64,000 bases of DNA, from contig CAJQUW010012482.1 in NCBI GenBank assembly GCA_907163375.1, forward strand, positions 62,001-126,000, read 5' to 3'. Below are positions 9,153 to 19,837 of this stretch, in pieces. This DNA is from Prostheceraeus crozeri (taxonomy: Eukaryota; Platyhelminthes; Polycladida; Euryleptidae). Position numbers and translations under genes: made by a program. The notes beneath the pieces were generated by a model, which saw only the letters and a list, made by a program, of their open reading frames with translations, searched no databases and was not told where the DNA came from. Every line of letters starts with the position of its first letter. Within the stretch, counting starts at the first letter, position 1.

Positions 9153-12100
9153 ATGGTAAGTTGAAGATTTCCTCACTCATCTCCCTCAAACGTTTGGCTA
9201 ATAGCATCTTTCTCAATTTCAGGCATCTGCTTCATCATCAAAGCGCTCCCTTCTCGAGGAAGCTTTACAACTGTTGAGTGAAGGTAGATTGTAAAAATAA
9301 ACTATGACTTTAATAGAGATGATAGAATGATTTCTCTTTCAGGTGATGTTAGTACCAGCTCAAGCGGTCAGTCGCGGGAATCTAATGAGCGGGAATGTGC
9401 TGACTGTGGTCACATCTTTACAAGGAAGCGTGATCTCGTCCGACACATCAGACAACGTGTATGTCAACCCAAGACATCATCAATCTCCCGAGGTGAGGAT
9501 GATTCTATTCAATATGTCTCCTTTACTTGCGACTTTTGCACTAAATCTTTTGAAACAGGTTTTGAATTATCTTCACATAGACTTCACCACACGCATACAA
9601 ATGATAGTTATAGTAACAGCACTTCCTCTATCTGTCTCACTGAAGTGTCGCTCAATAATGTAGTGAGAAATTACCATATGGAATCCTCAGAAACCATTGC
9701 TGATTTTCCGGAGTGGTTTCATCAAATATCAATATTGATAGATGCACTCTTTAGAAATCTAGACAACTTTAGAATAAAAGCGCTCATGTATCTTAAAATA
9801 GAATATGTTAAAGTTGACCATCATACTGGCGAAATAGTGCAGAGGTTGGGGTTTCACATACTCTCCTCTCCTGCTACAGAGGTAGTAGATAAAGAAGTAT
9901 GGTTAAATTTTCACATTCAAGGGCAAAAATGAAATACTGATAAATTTAACGAGCGCGATAGTGGTCTGATTTTTGATGGTGTAGAATCTGCCATGTTTAA
10001 AATTACTCTATTAGAAAATTACAGTCGACGAGGCTCCTTCAATCTTCCAAAAACGTTAAAAGATAAGAATGCAGTCATTTCTATAGATTGTGAATCGCAC
10101 TGTTTTGAGTATGCGGTTTTATCCATTCTCCACTATCATGATGTACAGAACAACCGTTTCCGTAGAAGCAAATATCATGAATGGGAGAATGAATTGAAGT
10201 TTGATGACTGCAATAGCAAAGACATGAAGTTTAAAGATATAGAGAAATTTGAAAACTTAAATGAAATTAAAATAGTTGCTCACATCTGGCAAGAGGGGCT
10301 TAAGGGTGTGCGCTACAACAACCGTTCATCAACTTATGAACGGGTAGTCAATCTCCTGCTAGTATATCAAAATGATAGTGAAAATTGTCATTACTGTGGT
10401 ATTCCTAAAATGACTCGACTATATTCCCACTTAACATCTAGAAGAGGAGAGTATTTCATATGTGACCGTTGTATGCGCCCCTTCTGGTCAAAAGATAAAT
10501 TTCAAACACATTATGAATGGTGTAAGCGAGGTAAACTGCAAATAGAATGCATGCCCAAAGATAAAGAGTTTTCATATAGAGAGAAAGGTAGTGAATTAAA
10601 TCCTCTTCGTGTCATCTATGCTGACATCGAATGCTATGTTGATGATAACATCCACAAGCCAGCAGCCATATCCTGTTATGAGGTATGGCATAATCATTTA
10701 CAAAATCAAAATAATAAAATGCACGTCTGGCAAGGTGAGGATTGTATACACAAATTCTTGCAATTCCTGCAAAGTGCTAGTAAATTTGAACAAAAATATG
10801 ATAGCGAACTCTATCACAGATCATTAAATATGACAGCAGATGATCAGGTAAAATTTGAAAGTTGTAAAGTCTGCTCAAAATGTAATAAAACGTTTGATGA
10901 GGGTAAAATTAAGAAAGTGCGTGACAAATCACATCACTGGTAAATTTAGAAACGCACTGTGTTCAAGATGCAATTTTTCTCTAAGAATGAAACGGCGCAC
11001 TCTACCCGTAATTTTTCATACCTTCAAAGCCTATGACACGCCATATGATAATAAAAGGGAGGTTAGGAAAAATGAAGGGATGGTTGATGAATGTTATAGC
11101 TCAAAAGAGGGAAAATTTATGTCCATGACAGCAAAAGTACCAGTTGATAAGACTAAAGAAAATAAAACAGTCTACTTTGATATAAAATTTTTAGATTCCT
11201 ATAAATTCATGACTTCATCACTAGCATCTCTCGTTCAAAATTTGGAGTCTCTTCCACTAACTCAAAATTTGAAGAAACAGCATCCTAACTTGACGGATGA
11301 AGTCATCACACGCAAAGGAGTGTTTCCATATGCATACTTTGACAACATTTCTAAAGTTAGTGAGACTTCTCTTCCATCAATAGATAAATTTAAAAATGAT
11401 TTGACTGGTATAGAATGTAAGGTAGAAGATTACAATCATGCTCAAGTTGCATGGACAAAATTTGACTGTCAAACGTTTAGCGATTATATGATCGCCTATC
11501 TAAAATTAGATGTATTTTTGCTGGCTGATGTATTTCAGGAGTTTCGATGAGTGACATTAGAAGAAGATAAATTAGACCCTATCCACTTTGTCAGTCTTCC
11601 AGCCATGTCATTCCAGTCTGCTTCTAAAATGGCTGGAGAGACCATCCATCTTTTGCAAGATCCAGAGATGTATAATTTATTTGAGCGAGGAATTCGCGGT
11701 GGTCTCACATTTGTAAATATACATCAAATAAAATCAAAAATAGTAGATGATGATCAGATTCATCTAAAGTACTATGACCAGAATAATTTATATGGTAGTT
11801 CACTATCCAAACCTCTACCTCACTCTGAGTTTAGCTGGCTAGGTGATAGTGAAATTCAACATTTCTCCAATCCTTCAAACATACATACCTCCAGATGATG
11901 GTGATTGGGGATATTATTTTGAGGTAGATCTTATCTATCCAAATAGTGTTAAAAATAAAACTGTGGATTTTCCACTTGCGCCCGAATCAGGTGAAGTGAC
12001 TGAAGATATGTTTTCGGACTTTATGAAACTATTTCATAAAGATTTAGAAGGGAGTGGACAGCCCAAGAATAAGCCTTGTCGCAAACTTTTGCTTACTCAA

Positions 12101-13115
12101 TTTGATAAAGAAAATTATCTAGTCCACTTTTCCGTCTTAAAATTTTATTTAGAAATGAGGATGATTTCAAAAAGAGTTCACCGCATTATCAAATTTAGAC
12201 AGAAAGCCTTTCTGAAACCTTATATTGATAGTAACAGCCAGAAACGTGCACTAGCCCAAAATGATTTTGAAAAGGATTTCTGTAAAAATAAGAATAATAG
12301 TCTTTTTGGTAAGACGATGGAGGACGTTAGAAAGCGTATTAACTATAAACTTGTGAATCATAATGATAAATTTCAAAAGTTACCGACATCACCTCTCTTT
12401 ATTGATAAAGATATTATAGATGATCAGTTGGTTGGTGTTAAAATGATAAAATCAGAAGTAGAGTTGTGCCAGCCCATCTACATTGGACAAGCTGTATTAG
12501 GTTATTCCAAGCTTGAAATGTATCAACTCTTCTATAGAATATTAAACCATGTCCTCTAATTAAAGACGTGCGTTTGCTGGGTGGTGATACCGACACTTTA
12601 TTTTTAAGCATCGCTGCTCAGAAAGAGTTAAACTTCAATGAAATAGGAAAATCTTTAGAAAATTATTTTGATACGTCAAATTATCCTACAGATCACCCAC
12701 TATACTCTAGCAAAAATAAAGCAAAATTAGGATGCTTCAAAGATGAAATGGCAGGAAAGTAAATTAAGGAAATGATTCTTCTTTGTCCTAAAATGTATTC
12801 TATGAAATCAAAAGACTCCAGTGACAGTATTAAGCGAGCAAAAGGCATATCTAAGTCGATTGTTGTAAATATGAAACATAGGGTCTATAAGATGGCCTAC
12901 ATAAATAAGAACATAGCGTTTGCAACATGACCATCTTAAAATCAAAGACACATGAAGTAAAAACTCATACATTTAGGAAGCGAGTACTTTCAGCGTGGGA
13001 GGATAAGAGGTGTTGGATAGGACATAACATATCTCTTCCACATGGGCATCCTGGCACACACATATCACCACCCAAAAGAATTAAACTCACACTACCACAT
13101 TCAGGAGATGTGTAA
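9153..13115 (+). pseudogene. polB: Protein-primed type B DNA polymerase of the Polinton (fossil)
   Basis: Family role: replicates the element from protein-primed ends. The start codon (9153-9155) is followed at once by a 67-bp GT-AG intron (9156-9222), a short exon (ASASSSKRSLL...) and a second intron (9284-9342). A C2H2-type finger (CADCGHIFTRKRDLVRHIRQ) and a second Cys/His pair then precede the polymerase region. Recognisable are the exonuclease motif YADIECY, the motif A region YYDQNNLYG, motif B KNKNNSLFGK and motif C GGDTDTLF. The open frame is broken into about five or six pieces, so this copy is dead. It converges on the minus-strand gene ending at 13296, with AATAAA sites between. 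The N-terminal zinc finger is an accessory part. Confidence 0.85.
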
Positions 13116-13295
13116 ATAGATTGTCTCAAATCAGTATTTTGATGATGCTTTTGTTGACATTCATTGTTGTTTTATGTATCGCTTTAGATTGCACCTCCTT
13201 GTGAATATATGCCTACAGTCAGCCCATTCCCCCTTTATCTGTGAAAAGACTTTTTCATACATATATTTTTATTTCAATAAAATTTTACAATGACT

Positions 13296-14838
13296 TCACT
13301 TTGTTTTCCGAAACACTAAAGTTACGAGGGATTTAGTATCTTTCACATGGATGCACTCATGTAGACCATTTGTAATTTTGATAGAAATAGATGCTATAGT
13401 TTGTTTGATAACAGGATGGTAGAAAATAGATTGAAACATCTTCTCGACTATTCCATATAAAGCATCCTTATCATGAATGAAATCACGTAAAATGTGTTCT
13501 TTTTTCTCACCAACAGAAATAGGTAGAATCAAATCACTTTGAATGTAAAAGTGTTGTTCATGTTTATCAAGTGTCATTGGTGTTTCTATACCAATCGTAT
13601 GCGCAGCAGTAAACATATTTTGTAGCATTGAAAAACCAAAGAGTTTGTTCAAATTTTTACTCAATTGACATTGAATGTCATCACCCAGTTTCAGAACAAC
13701 GCTTTGATTTTCAATTGAAAACGAAATGTGGTGTGTCTTTACATCATATTTACTTTTCATCACATGCTTCAACTTCTGTTGTATATAAGGATTTATTACA
13801 TGAATGAAGCTTTCAACTGTATGATATAGACGCGGCATTATATTGATAGCAACTTTAGATTCTTCATAAGACTGGTAAATTTTCTTGATACGATCGCCAT
13901 AGATGTCCACCCACCATTCATCATTAACTGAATCAGCTTTAGTGTGATATTCATGAGAAGCATAAACCAAACCGCTTCCAATAATAGGTGTTGGATGTCT
14001 TACAAATGACGCAAGGTTGGAGAGAAATAAACTGTAAGTTTTTCATTATATTTCTGAATAACCAACTTATCTTTTTCCGCCATAATGTTCTCTCCATACT
14101 TCTTACCAACAGTCTCATTCCATCGTTTTACTAACTCAGTAAGTGGCTTGACACCACGCTTTTTCAAAATGATGCGTTCTTCACATTCTACAACATCTTC
14201 ATCAAATATTTCAAATTTATAATGAAATTTGTTGATTCGATTTGAATAAAATTTTTAACATTTGCAGTAGCAATTGACGTTAGATGTAGTCCATGGCCAA
14301 AACCGAGATGTGGATAGAATTCATTATCCAACCTCAGTGTAAGATCTTTAGTAAAAGAATGAAAGCGAAGGAACTGTCTCCCACTCCAATGATAGATAGT
14401 AAACTCATAAACTTTCTGATCCTTATTCTTCATGATGGAAGTATTGCCACTATTGAATGCCTTAATAATTTTCTCATTCCCAAATGGACCATAATAATCT
14501 GATTGTATCTGAATCCATTCATAGTTCCGCTTTCCATCTGACGTTAAATTGTATGGGAACTGGAATGCATTATTCATCGTTATTTCATCATGGGTGCGAG
14601 GAGTCAATATCATTTCTTCCAATTCATTCACATTCTGAATATTGCTATCATAGCAAATGCTGGAAACACCTACTTCCCATTCACCTTCTAGATGTAGTGA
14701 GCGATTTAATTCTACTCGAAAGGCTGATGGTTTATTATTAGGAAATTTATTCATAGAAGCATTACTGGGCAAGAAGATTAGAAACGAGTCCTTATTTTCA
14801 CTTTCCATACTAATCACATTGGAAAAATATATTAGCAT
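13296..14838 (-). pseudogene. Probable virion structural protein, second paralogue (fossil)
   Basis: The N-terminal part (SMNKFPNNKPSAFRVELN, then LHLEGEWEVGVSSICY) matches the pattern N..S.F...L...I.L.G.WEV.L..I.Y of a structural protein family common in Polintons. The C-terminal part (PRLYHTVESFIHVINPY... ending VTLVFRKTK) parallels the end of the neighbouring gene at 14848-16246. The two therefore look like a tandem duplicate pair. Probable role: minor capsid or vertex-type component; I cannot assign it exactly. At least one break lies in the middle. It is transcribed with the neighbouring minus-strand gene. Confidence 0.55.
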
Positions 14839-14847
14839 ACTTTTGCA

Positions 14848-16246
14848 TTAACTCTTCATTCGGAAATGGAATGTGATACTTGTTACAGCATCTTTATGAA
14901 AAGGAATCAACGCACCAGCATCGTCATAAATTGCAATATCAATTTGTGGGATGTAGTTTGATTTCAGGTTTGTATAATGCACTTTCTTGAAAGTATGCTC
15001 AGATAAAATACTGCACCTTTTTGGCTGGTATGGTGCCATTGCTAGCAGTGGAGCTTCAACATCTCCCACACGTACATCTTCACCAAAATTGGAATATATC
15101 TGAAAATAGTTAATACGATAGTGACATGTCTGCGCTAGTTTTGGTTACGGTACCACTTTTAAAGATATTTTGATCAAAACTCAAAATGTCCATTAGAGTT
15201 TTATCCATAGTTAGTTCAATACCTTTTCCACTTACAGTGAGAGACAAAGCACCTTCTTTTTCAGAAAATGAAATATGTTGCTCATTAATCACTTCATTCA
15301 AATAATCTACAACCAATTTAACTGAAGTAATAATGCGAGGCATCAACACTCTTGTTTCATGTAAGATACCACCTAAAGGCTCTACACGCTTTCTGTATAA
15401 AGATACGGTCCATTCTGTATCAAATTGATTTGACCTTTCACATGGCAAATGTTGCACATCAAATTTTCCATGAAGAGCTGCAGAACGATGTCGCAACAAC
15501 TGATGAAACTCTTTTGAACAAACTAATACTAGATCATCATCATTTAATTTACTTATTGCAATATGATTAGATGATTTGATATAAGTCAATGTTGCCACTT
15601 GTTTACCATCAACTCGAAGGAGATAATTAAATTTCTTCAATAATGTTTCAGGAGTCATGTTTGTCTTTCTTGGCTTAATTACAATCTTCTTCACCAACGT
15701 CTTCTCATTTTTTGGAATAAGATCAACATAATAAGCTTCCTCTCGATATATTAACTGTTTATGACCACTTGGGTGGTAATTAACGTTATAATTATCATAG
15801 CTTGTTAAGGCGCTAGCGAGGTAACCTAAATCATTTCTTAAACTTGGACTTAAACCAACAATCCAATCTTTCTCAACTACATGATGTACATAATTATGAT
15901 CATCATTGTGCGGAGTAAATTGGACAATATGTTTACACGCTTTATTCAGGAAATCATACATAAACTTTTTACATGATAGGAGATCTTTCTTTGGCCACTG
16001 TGGAATGTATACTCGGCAGCCCTTTTCACATTGGTAAGCAGCTGTGCGTCTCATATTAATAGTCATCACCTCATGATCAAAAGTATAGACACAGTTACTG
16101 TGAACAAGTTGTGTGACCCCTACTTCCCACTCTCCATTCAGCTGTTGTATATTATCAATGGGAGTAGAAAAGATAGCGGCTCGATTACTAGCAAATCTAT
16201 TTGTTGCTGCATTGCTAAGCAAAATATGGTAAAATGACATTTTCAT
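14848..16246 (-). pseudogene. Probable virion structural protein with WEVGV motif
   Basis: It begins MKMSFYHILLSNAATNRFAS and has IQQLNGEWEVGVTQLVHSN within the first 50 residues, a signature of a large Polinton structural family. The centre is rich in beta-type segments. The end reads PQIDIAIYDDAGALIPFHKD and ITFHFR, matching the family's conserved C-terminal strand block (..IDIRDDTG..PF....V.LHFR). The usual length of 450-500 residues fits this span. About one break is visible. It lies beside its paralogue (13296-14838) and across a plus-strand cassette from the protease and capsid genes. Minor capsid function is inferred from context. Confidence 0.62.
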
Positions 16247-16285
16247 ATTCTGGTGTTCTATATATTACCAATTTACATAACATCA

Positions 16286-17001
16286 TGAAGACTTGGATTT
16301 TGGATTCTCAACAATACATCAAAGTTGATCGCAATGGAAACGTTCATTTCAAAAATTCTCATGGAAATACATCGAGAGGAATTACATTACATGCCGACAA
16401 TTTTTTAATCTTAATGACATCATGAGGGATTTGGAATATTTTGAAACGCTAAAATTCATCTCTTTGGGTAATCAAGTTTGGCTTCAACATTCCAGAAATG
16501 AAATTCAAATCTGTCATTCTGATTCCTCAATCTATTTTTCATTTCGCAAACACAATTGGGAAAAATATAAAAGATGGATACATCGCTCCATTATGTCATT
16601 TATTCGTCGAGAGTTCATCGCTTTGCTGTGCAAATTTTAATCAGACACCACCTTCAACACAATTTTACGCTCCATCATGAAGAGTTGAAAATTAGATTCC
16701 CTACAACATGTTGAGATTGATTATGATCAAAACGTTTATTTCAAAGACTATACTGGAAATATGAGAAGAGAATTTGCTTTATGATATCGACATTTTCAGT
16801 GCCTAAATCATATCATGAAGGACTTGAAATACTTCTGTATGAAAAGACATTCACGCATAGGAAATCGCATATGGTTGCGACTAAAAAAGCAACGAATACA
16901 AATCTATCATTACCAACTTTCTATCTGCTTCACATTTCATCAAGGTAGTTGGGAAAAGTATAAAAGGAAGATACATCGCTCTAGTTACTCATTTCTTCAT
17001 C
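16286..17001 (+). pseudogene. Duplicated two-part small protein, PC4-like in outline
   Basis: Two diverged copies of one layout lie in tandem. Part one: WILDSQQYIKVDRNGNVHFK with GITLHADNF, and in the second copy VEIDYDQNVYFKDYTGN. Part two: LGNQVWLQHSRNEIQI with FSFRKHNWEKYKRWIHRS, and in the second copy IGNRIWLRLKKQRIQIYH with FTFHQGSWEKYKRKIHRS. The short beta-rich blocks, each ending in GI.L or F...W.KYK, resemble the outline of PC4-type single-strand DNA-binding transcription cofactors. That is a guess from pattern, not a proven match. The cassette lies directly upstream of the TBP-like gene on the same strand. The reading frames are partly degraded. Confidence 0.4.
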
Positions 17002-17547
17002 ATGAGACGTCATTGTTACACCATCGTCAACATTCTCCGCGGCATCAGACTCTATACCAAAATCGATCTCGCAACATTACATCAACAAATTCCAAACAGC
17101 AAGTATTATCCGGGTCGACCGCAAATGTTAGTGGTGAAGATGAGCAATTTACGGAACCTTCAACTCTTTCCAAATGGGACGGTACAAATTCTCGGCGCCC
17201 TTTCTCATTCATCAGCGCGGTTAATGCGCTCAGAACTGCAGAAACTACTACGCCGGATGTGGAAGAGGGAGAAGTGCGCGATGTCGAATCTGACTGTGAA
17301 CAATATGGTGATCTCTACTCAATTGATTGAAAATGTATCGTTTTCGAAGATTCGTAGCAGCAGCTACAATTTGTGTTATGAGCCAGAACTTTTTCCTGCA
17401 GCTCTCATTAATTGTTGGAATCCTGTACATCTTGCAATCTTTCACAACAGTAAAGTTATCATTACTGGACTGAAATCAGAAGTGCAAGCAGATACAATCC
17501 TAGACCGTTTAATCGAATATGTACATACCCAGCGGATTGTAGAATAA
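17002..17547 (+). CDS. TATA-binding-protein-like protein encoded by the Polinton
   Basis: A 181-residue frame with two imperfect repeats, as in TBP. Repeat 1 (about residues 5-85) has TIVNILRGIRLYTKIDL, SKYYPGR and LFPNGTVQILGALS, matching the TBP blocks IVSTVNL..KLDL, AEYNPKRF and IFSSGKMVCTGAKS. Repeat 2 (about 97-177) has TVNNMVISTQL, YEPELFPAALI and LAIFHNSKVIITGLKSE, matching IQNMVGS, YEPELFPGLIY and LIFVSGKVVLTGAK. Of the four DNA-intercalating phenylalanines of TBP (yeast 99, 116, 190, 207), counterparts of three are present (F56, F131, F147). The first is replaced near the GRP segment. The frame looks whole. It converges on the protease gene, with AATAAA between. Likely role: promoter recognition for the element's TATA genes. 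Confidence 0.8.
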   Translation: MRRHCYTIVNILRGIRLYTKIDLATLHQQIPNSKYYPGRPQMLVVKMSNLRNLQLFPNGTVQILGALSHSSARLMRSELQKLLRRMWKREKCAMSNLTVNNMVISTQLIENVSFSKIRSSSYNLCYEPELFPAALINCWNPVHLAIFHNSKVIITGLKSEVQADTILDRLIEYVHTQRIVE

Positions 17548-17577
17548 AAACAATTTTTATTCCAATATGATGATGTT

Positions 17578-18039
17578 TTATTTCAAATCATTATAGAACT
17601 TACAAATCATTTTTTCATTAGAAGATGGGTTACATGAAAACTTTTGAATAACAGATCTAAATCGACGTATATGCAAACGTTTTAAAATGAAGTACAATAC
17701 GAAAGCACCACAAGTTGATGAAAGTGGATGTTGTAGTATGCGTTCATTTCGTTGATATTGACGAGTATGTTTTCTCAACCACTGCTGTGTTGGTATGTTT
17801 GGAGGTTGAGCAATAGAGTCAAATAGTTCACCGCGTCTGTCTTTTCCAATAAAGGTAGCTTTCCAATGTTCACCTTCTAAATTCTTTGACCGAGTGTTCA
17901 ATACAATAAAGATGGGATACTGTTTTACTGTAGTTGGTACGGTATTTAGCGAATAGACATTATCAAAAGCTTTCAAGGTAACTTTATCTGCATTACGTTG
18001 TACTTTAGTCTTAATATCGTCAGCATTTAACCAACTCAT
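17578..18039 (-). CDS. Adenain/Ulp1-type cysteine protease of the Polinton
   Basis: Family role: cleaves virion precursor proteins during capsid maturation. The 153-residue frame carries the catalytic set in the adenain order: His58 in EGEHWKATF, Asp74 in LFDSIAQPP, Gln103 in ILQHPLSS as oxyanion-hole candidate, and Cys110 in SSTCGAFVLYF. Length is a little below the usual adenovirus protease (about 200). The start MSWLNADDI is the first in frame. It lies directly downstream of the capsid gene on the same strand, the common Polinton arrangement. The frame looks whole, but activity is unknown. Confidence 0.85.
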   Translation of the reverse strand: MSWLNADDIKTKVQRNADKVTLKAFDNVYSLNTVPTTVKQYPIFIVLNTRSKNLEGEHWKATFIGKDRRGELFDSIAQPPNIPTQQWLRKHTRQYQRNERILQHPLSSTCGAFVLYFILKRLHIRRFRSVIQKFSCNPSSNEKMICKFYNDLK

Positions 18040-18130
18040 TAACGATTATAGTGAAGAATCACGTCACGATACTTAGTTATTTCAATATTTGAATCAAAAA
18101 CTGCATAAATTAATACATTGATCGTCGCAG

Positions 18131-19315
18131 CTAGCGTTGTTTTGAACTCCAGATCCAACAAATATTATGAGGAACGTTAGCTTGACAATAAGGTACACTA
18201 ATATCGCTGTCGGCAGTCAAATCAAATGCATAAATAGTATATCCATTTTTAAACTCTTTCATTGTGAGTCCGTTGGTGTCGTCTGTGTTGTAAAAGCCAA
18301 AGACATTCACATAGTCAACATAGCTGCGCAAAAATTGATATGAAGAGAAGTCTGGTCTATAGGGCTGTCCAGGATGACTGACACCATTTACACGCAAAGC
18401 AATTTTGCTCAAACTGTTGTGTTTGAAGTTGAAAAGATTCTTCTTGACAGTGCCATTGAATGCATCATTTTCAACCATTGCTACCATGAGGAGGTTTGGT
18501 GCTTCTGATGGAAATAAACCAACTTTCATAAAACTCTTTTGACCTTTACGAATAGTAAATGTGAGAAGCTTTGTATGTTGAATGGGATAAATAGCATTGT
18601 TGCGGTTAAGACCTTCAGCATGTCCTCTAATTACACTTGGATTAGCTACCACTCGACGAATGTATGGCGTAAGATCTTCCACATGGATTTTAAAATTGAC
18701 AACTTTATCAAATACATTCAACAAAAATTCAGGCTTGTTCAATGTAAGTTTGACTCGCATGCTGGTATTACAGAGTGAAAACTTTGACTGTCTGAAGAAG
18801 TCAAGATTTAGTGGACCATATAGCTGACATACTTTACTATCTTTAATCAAAGCAGATCGCTTTACAAAGCCAGTGCTTGTCTCACTATCAAGTAGTGCTG
18901 CTTCATCTCTATACCATCCCATTGCTTCCATATGACTCTTTTGTGCTGACGGATGAAACTGTGATAGGGCATTGAAATATGCTTTATAGGAATAATCGCT
19001 TTGTCCACCTCCTACATGTTGTTCTCCAATAGTTAGAGAAACATCACGAAATAATGTTGCCAGCGATAAATTGTTCAGACCAAATTTATGTGTAGCATCG
19101 ATGTTAGTACCATCTGCTTGCTGAATTCTGAACCGCACATCAACCATCGCATAACTTAAATCAATGTAGTCATCACTAGCGCCAGGAATGACAAATTCAA
19201 TGGGGCCAGTATTCTCAGCAGTTCGAGGATGATAATCTACAATACTTGAACTAAGAATATCTATCTGTATCGCTTGTTGATCAAACAAACAAACATTTGA
19301 AGTTTTACACTCCAT
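18131..19315 (-). CDS. Polinton major capsid protein (double jelly-roll type)
   Basis: A 394-residue frame. Its N-terminal block (residues about 36-62) reads GPIEFVIPGASDDYIDLSYA with VDVRFRI, the signature of the Polinton major capsid family (F54H12.2-like proteins). Later come SYKAYFNALSQF, an MGWYRDE segment and RVKLTLNKPEFLL, in family order. The family builds the icosahedral shell from trimers of double jelly-roll subunits. It sits between the basic virion-protein gene and the protease, all on the minus strand. The open stretch is long and continuous, but the family's C-terminal end was not identified, so treat it as near-whole rather than proven complete. Confidence 0.88.
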   Translation of the reverse strand: MECKTSNVCLFDQQAIQIDILSSSIVDYHPRTAENTGPIEFVIPGASDDYIDLSYAMVDVRFRIQQADGTNIDATHKFGLNNLSLATLFRDVSLTIGEQHVGGGQSDYSYKAYFNALSQFHPSAQKSHMEAMGWYRDEAALLDSETSTGFVKRSALIKDSKVCQLYGPLNLDFFRQSKFSLCNTSMRVKLTLNKPEFLLNVFDKVVNFKIHVEDLTPYIRRVVANPSVIRGHAEGLNRNNAIYPIQHTKLLTFTIRKGQKSFMKVGLFPSEAPNLLMVAMVENDAFNGTVKKNLFNFKHNSLSKIALRVNGVSHPGQPYRPDFSSYQFLRSYVDYVNVFGFYNTDDTNGLTMKEFKNGYTIYAFDLTADSDISVPYCQANVPHNICWIWSSKQR

Positions 19316-19317
19316 GA

Positions 19318-19791
19318 TTGGAAGTTATGACAGCGTCGTCGTTTAGCACGCGATAAAGGATTACAGCGCGCACGGCGTTTGCGTGAATGCCTTTTCTTAG
19401 ATTTGCGTGAAGTTCGCCTCTTACCAGCTCCGCGCTGTTTTCTTTTTCTTTTAACATTCATTCGTTTAGGTGCTTTCTTTTGTCGATTACGAGTTAAGGA
19501 TTCCTGTAATGTTCTTAAATCGAATTCCTTCCCACGATTTAGTAAAGTACTCTTCATATTTTTTCCACTGGCAATATGATTGACAACATCGCCAGCAAAG
19601 GCAACAGCATTACTTAAAACAGATTGTTTTAAACTTTTGTCCGACAGTAGATAAGAGAGGAGTTACAACAGATTTCAGCGCACCAAATATACGCTCGTAC
19701 TACCACCACGTTGACGGCGAGCACCACTGTAAATTGTACCCGCGCCACTTACATAGGAAGGCCGTGAATAAAAGGATGCAGTCGGATTCAT
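19318..19791 (-). pseudogene. Basic virion protein, adenovirus pVI/pX-like (fossil)
   Basis: The start at 19791 gives MNPTASFYSRPSYVSGAG, then IYSGARRQRGG, a motif typical of small Polinton virion proteins. The distal part is extremely Arg/Lys-rich (KRKRKQRGAGKRRTSRKSKK), as expected of a DNA-condensing core protein. Position next to the capsid gene fits. The family may disrupt membranes or package DNA; which applies here is unknown. One or two breaks are visible. Confidence 0.55.
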
Positions 19792-19837
19792 TACTTAAAT
19801 CTTGAACTCGATAGTTATAGTTTTACATAAATCACTT

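Noticed and set aside
16815-17330. 171-codon plus frame overlapping the TBP-like gene
   Set aside because: Its first part belongs to the duplicated small protein, but the Ser-rich rest lies out of frame over the TBP repeat region; treated as a shadow there, though an overlapping gene cannot be fully excluded.
18539-18827. Plus-strand frames over the capsid gene
   Set aside because: Antisense shadows of a clearly conserved capsid reading frame.
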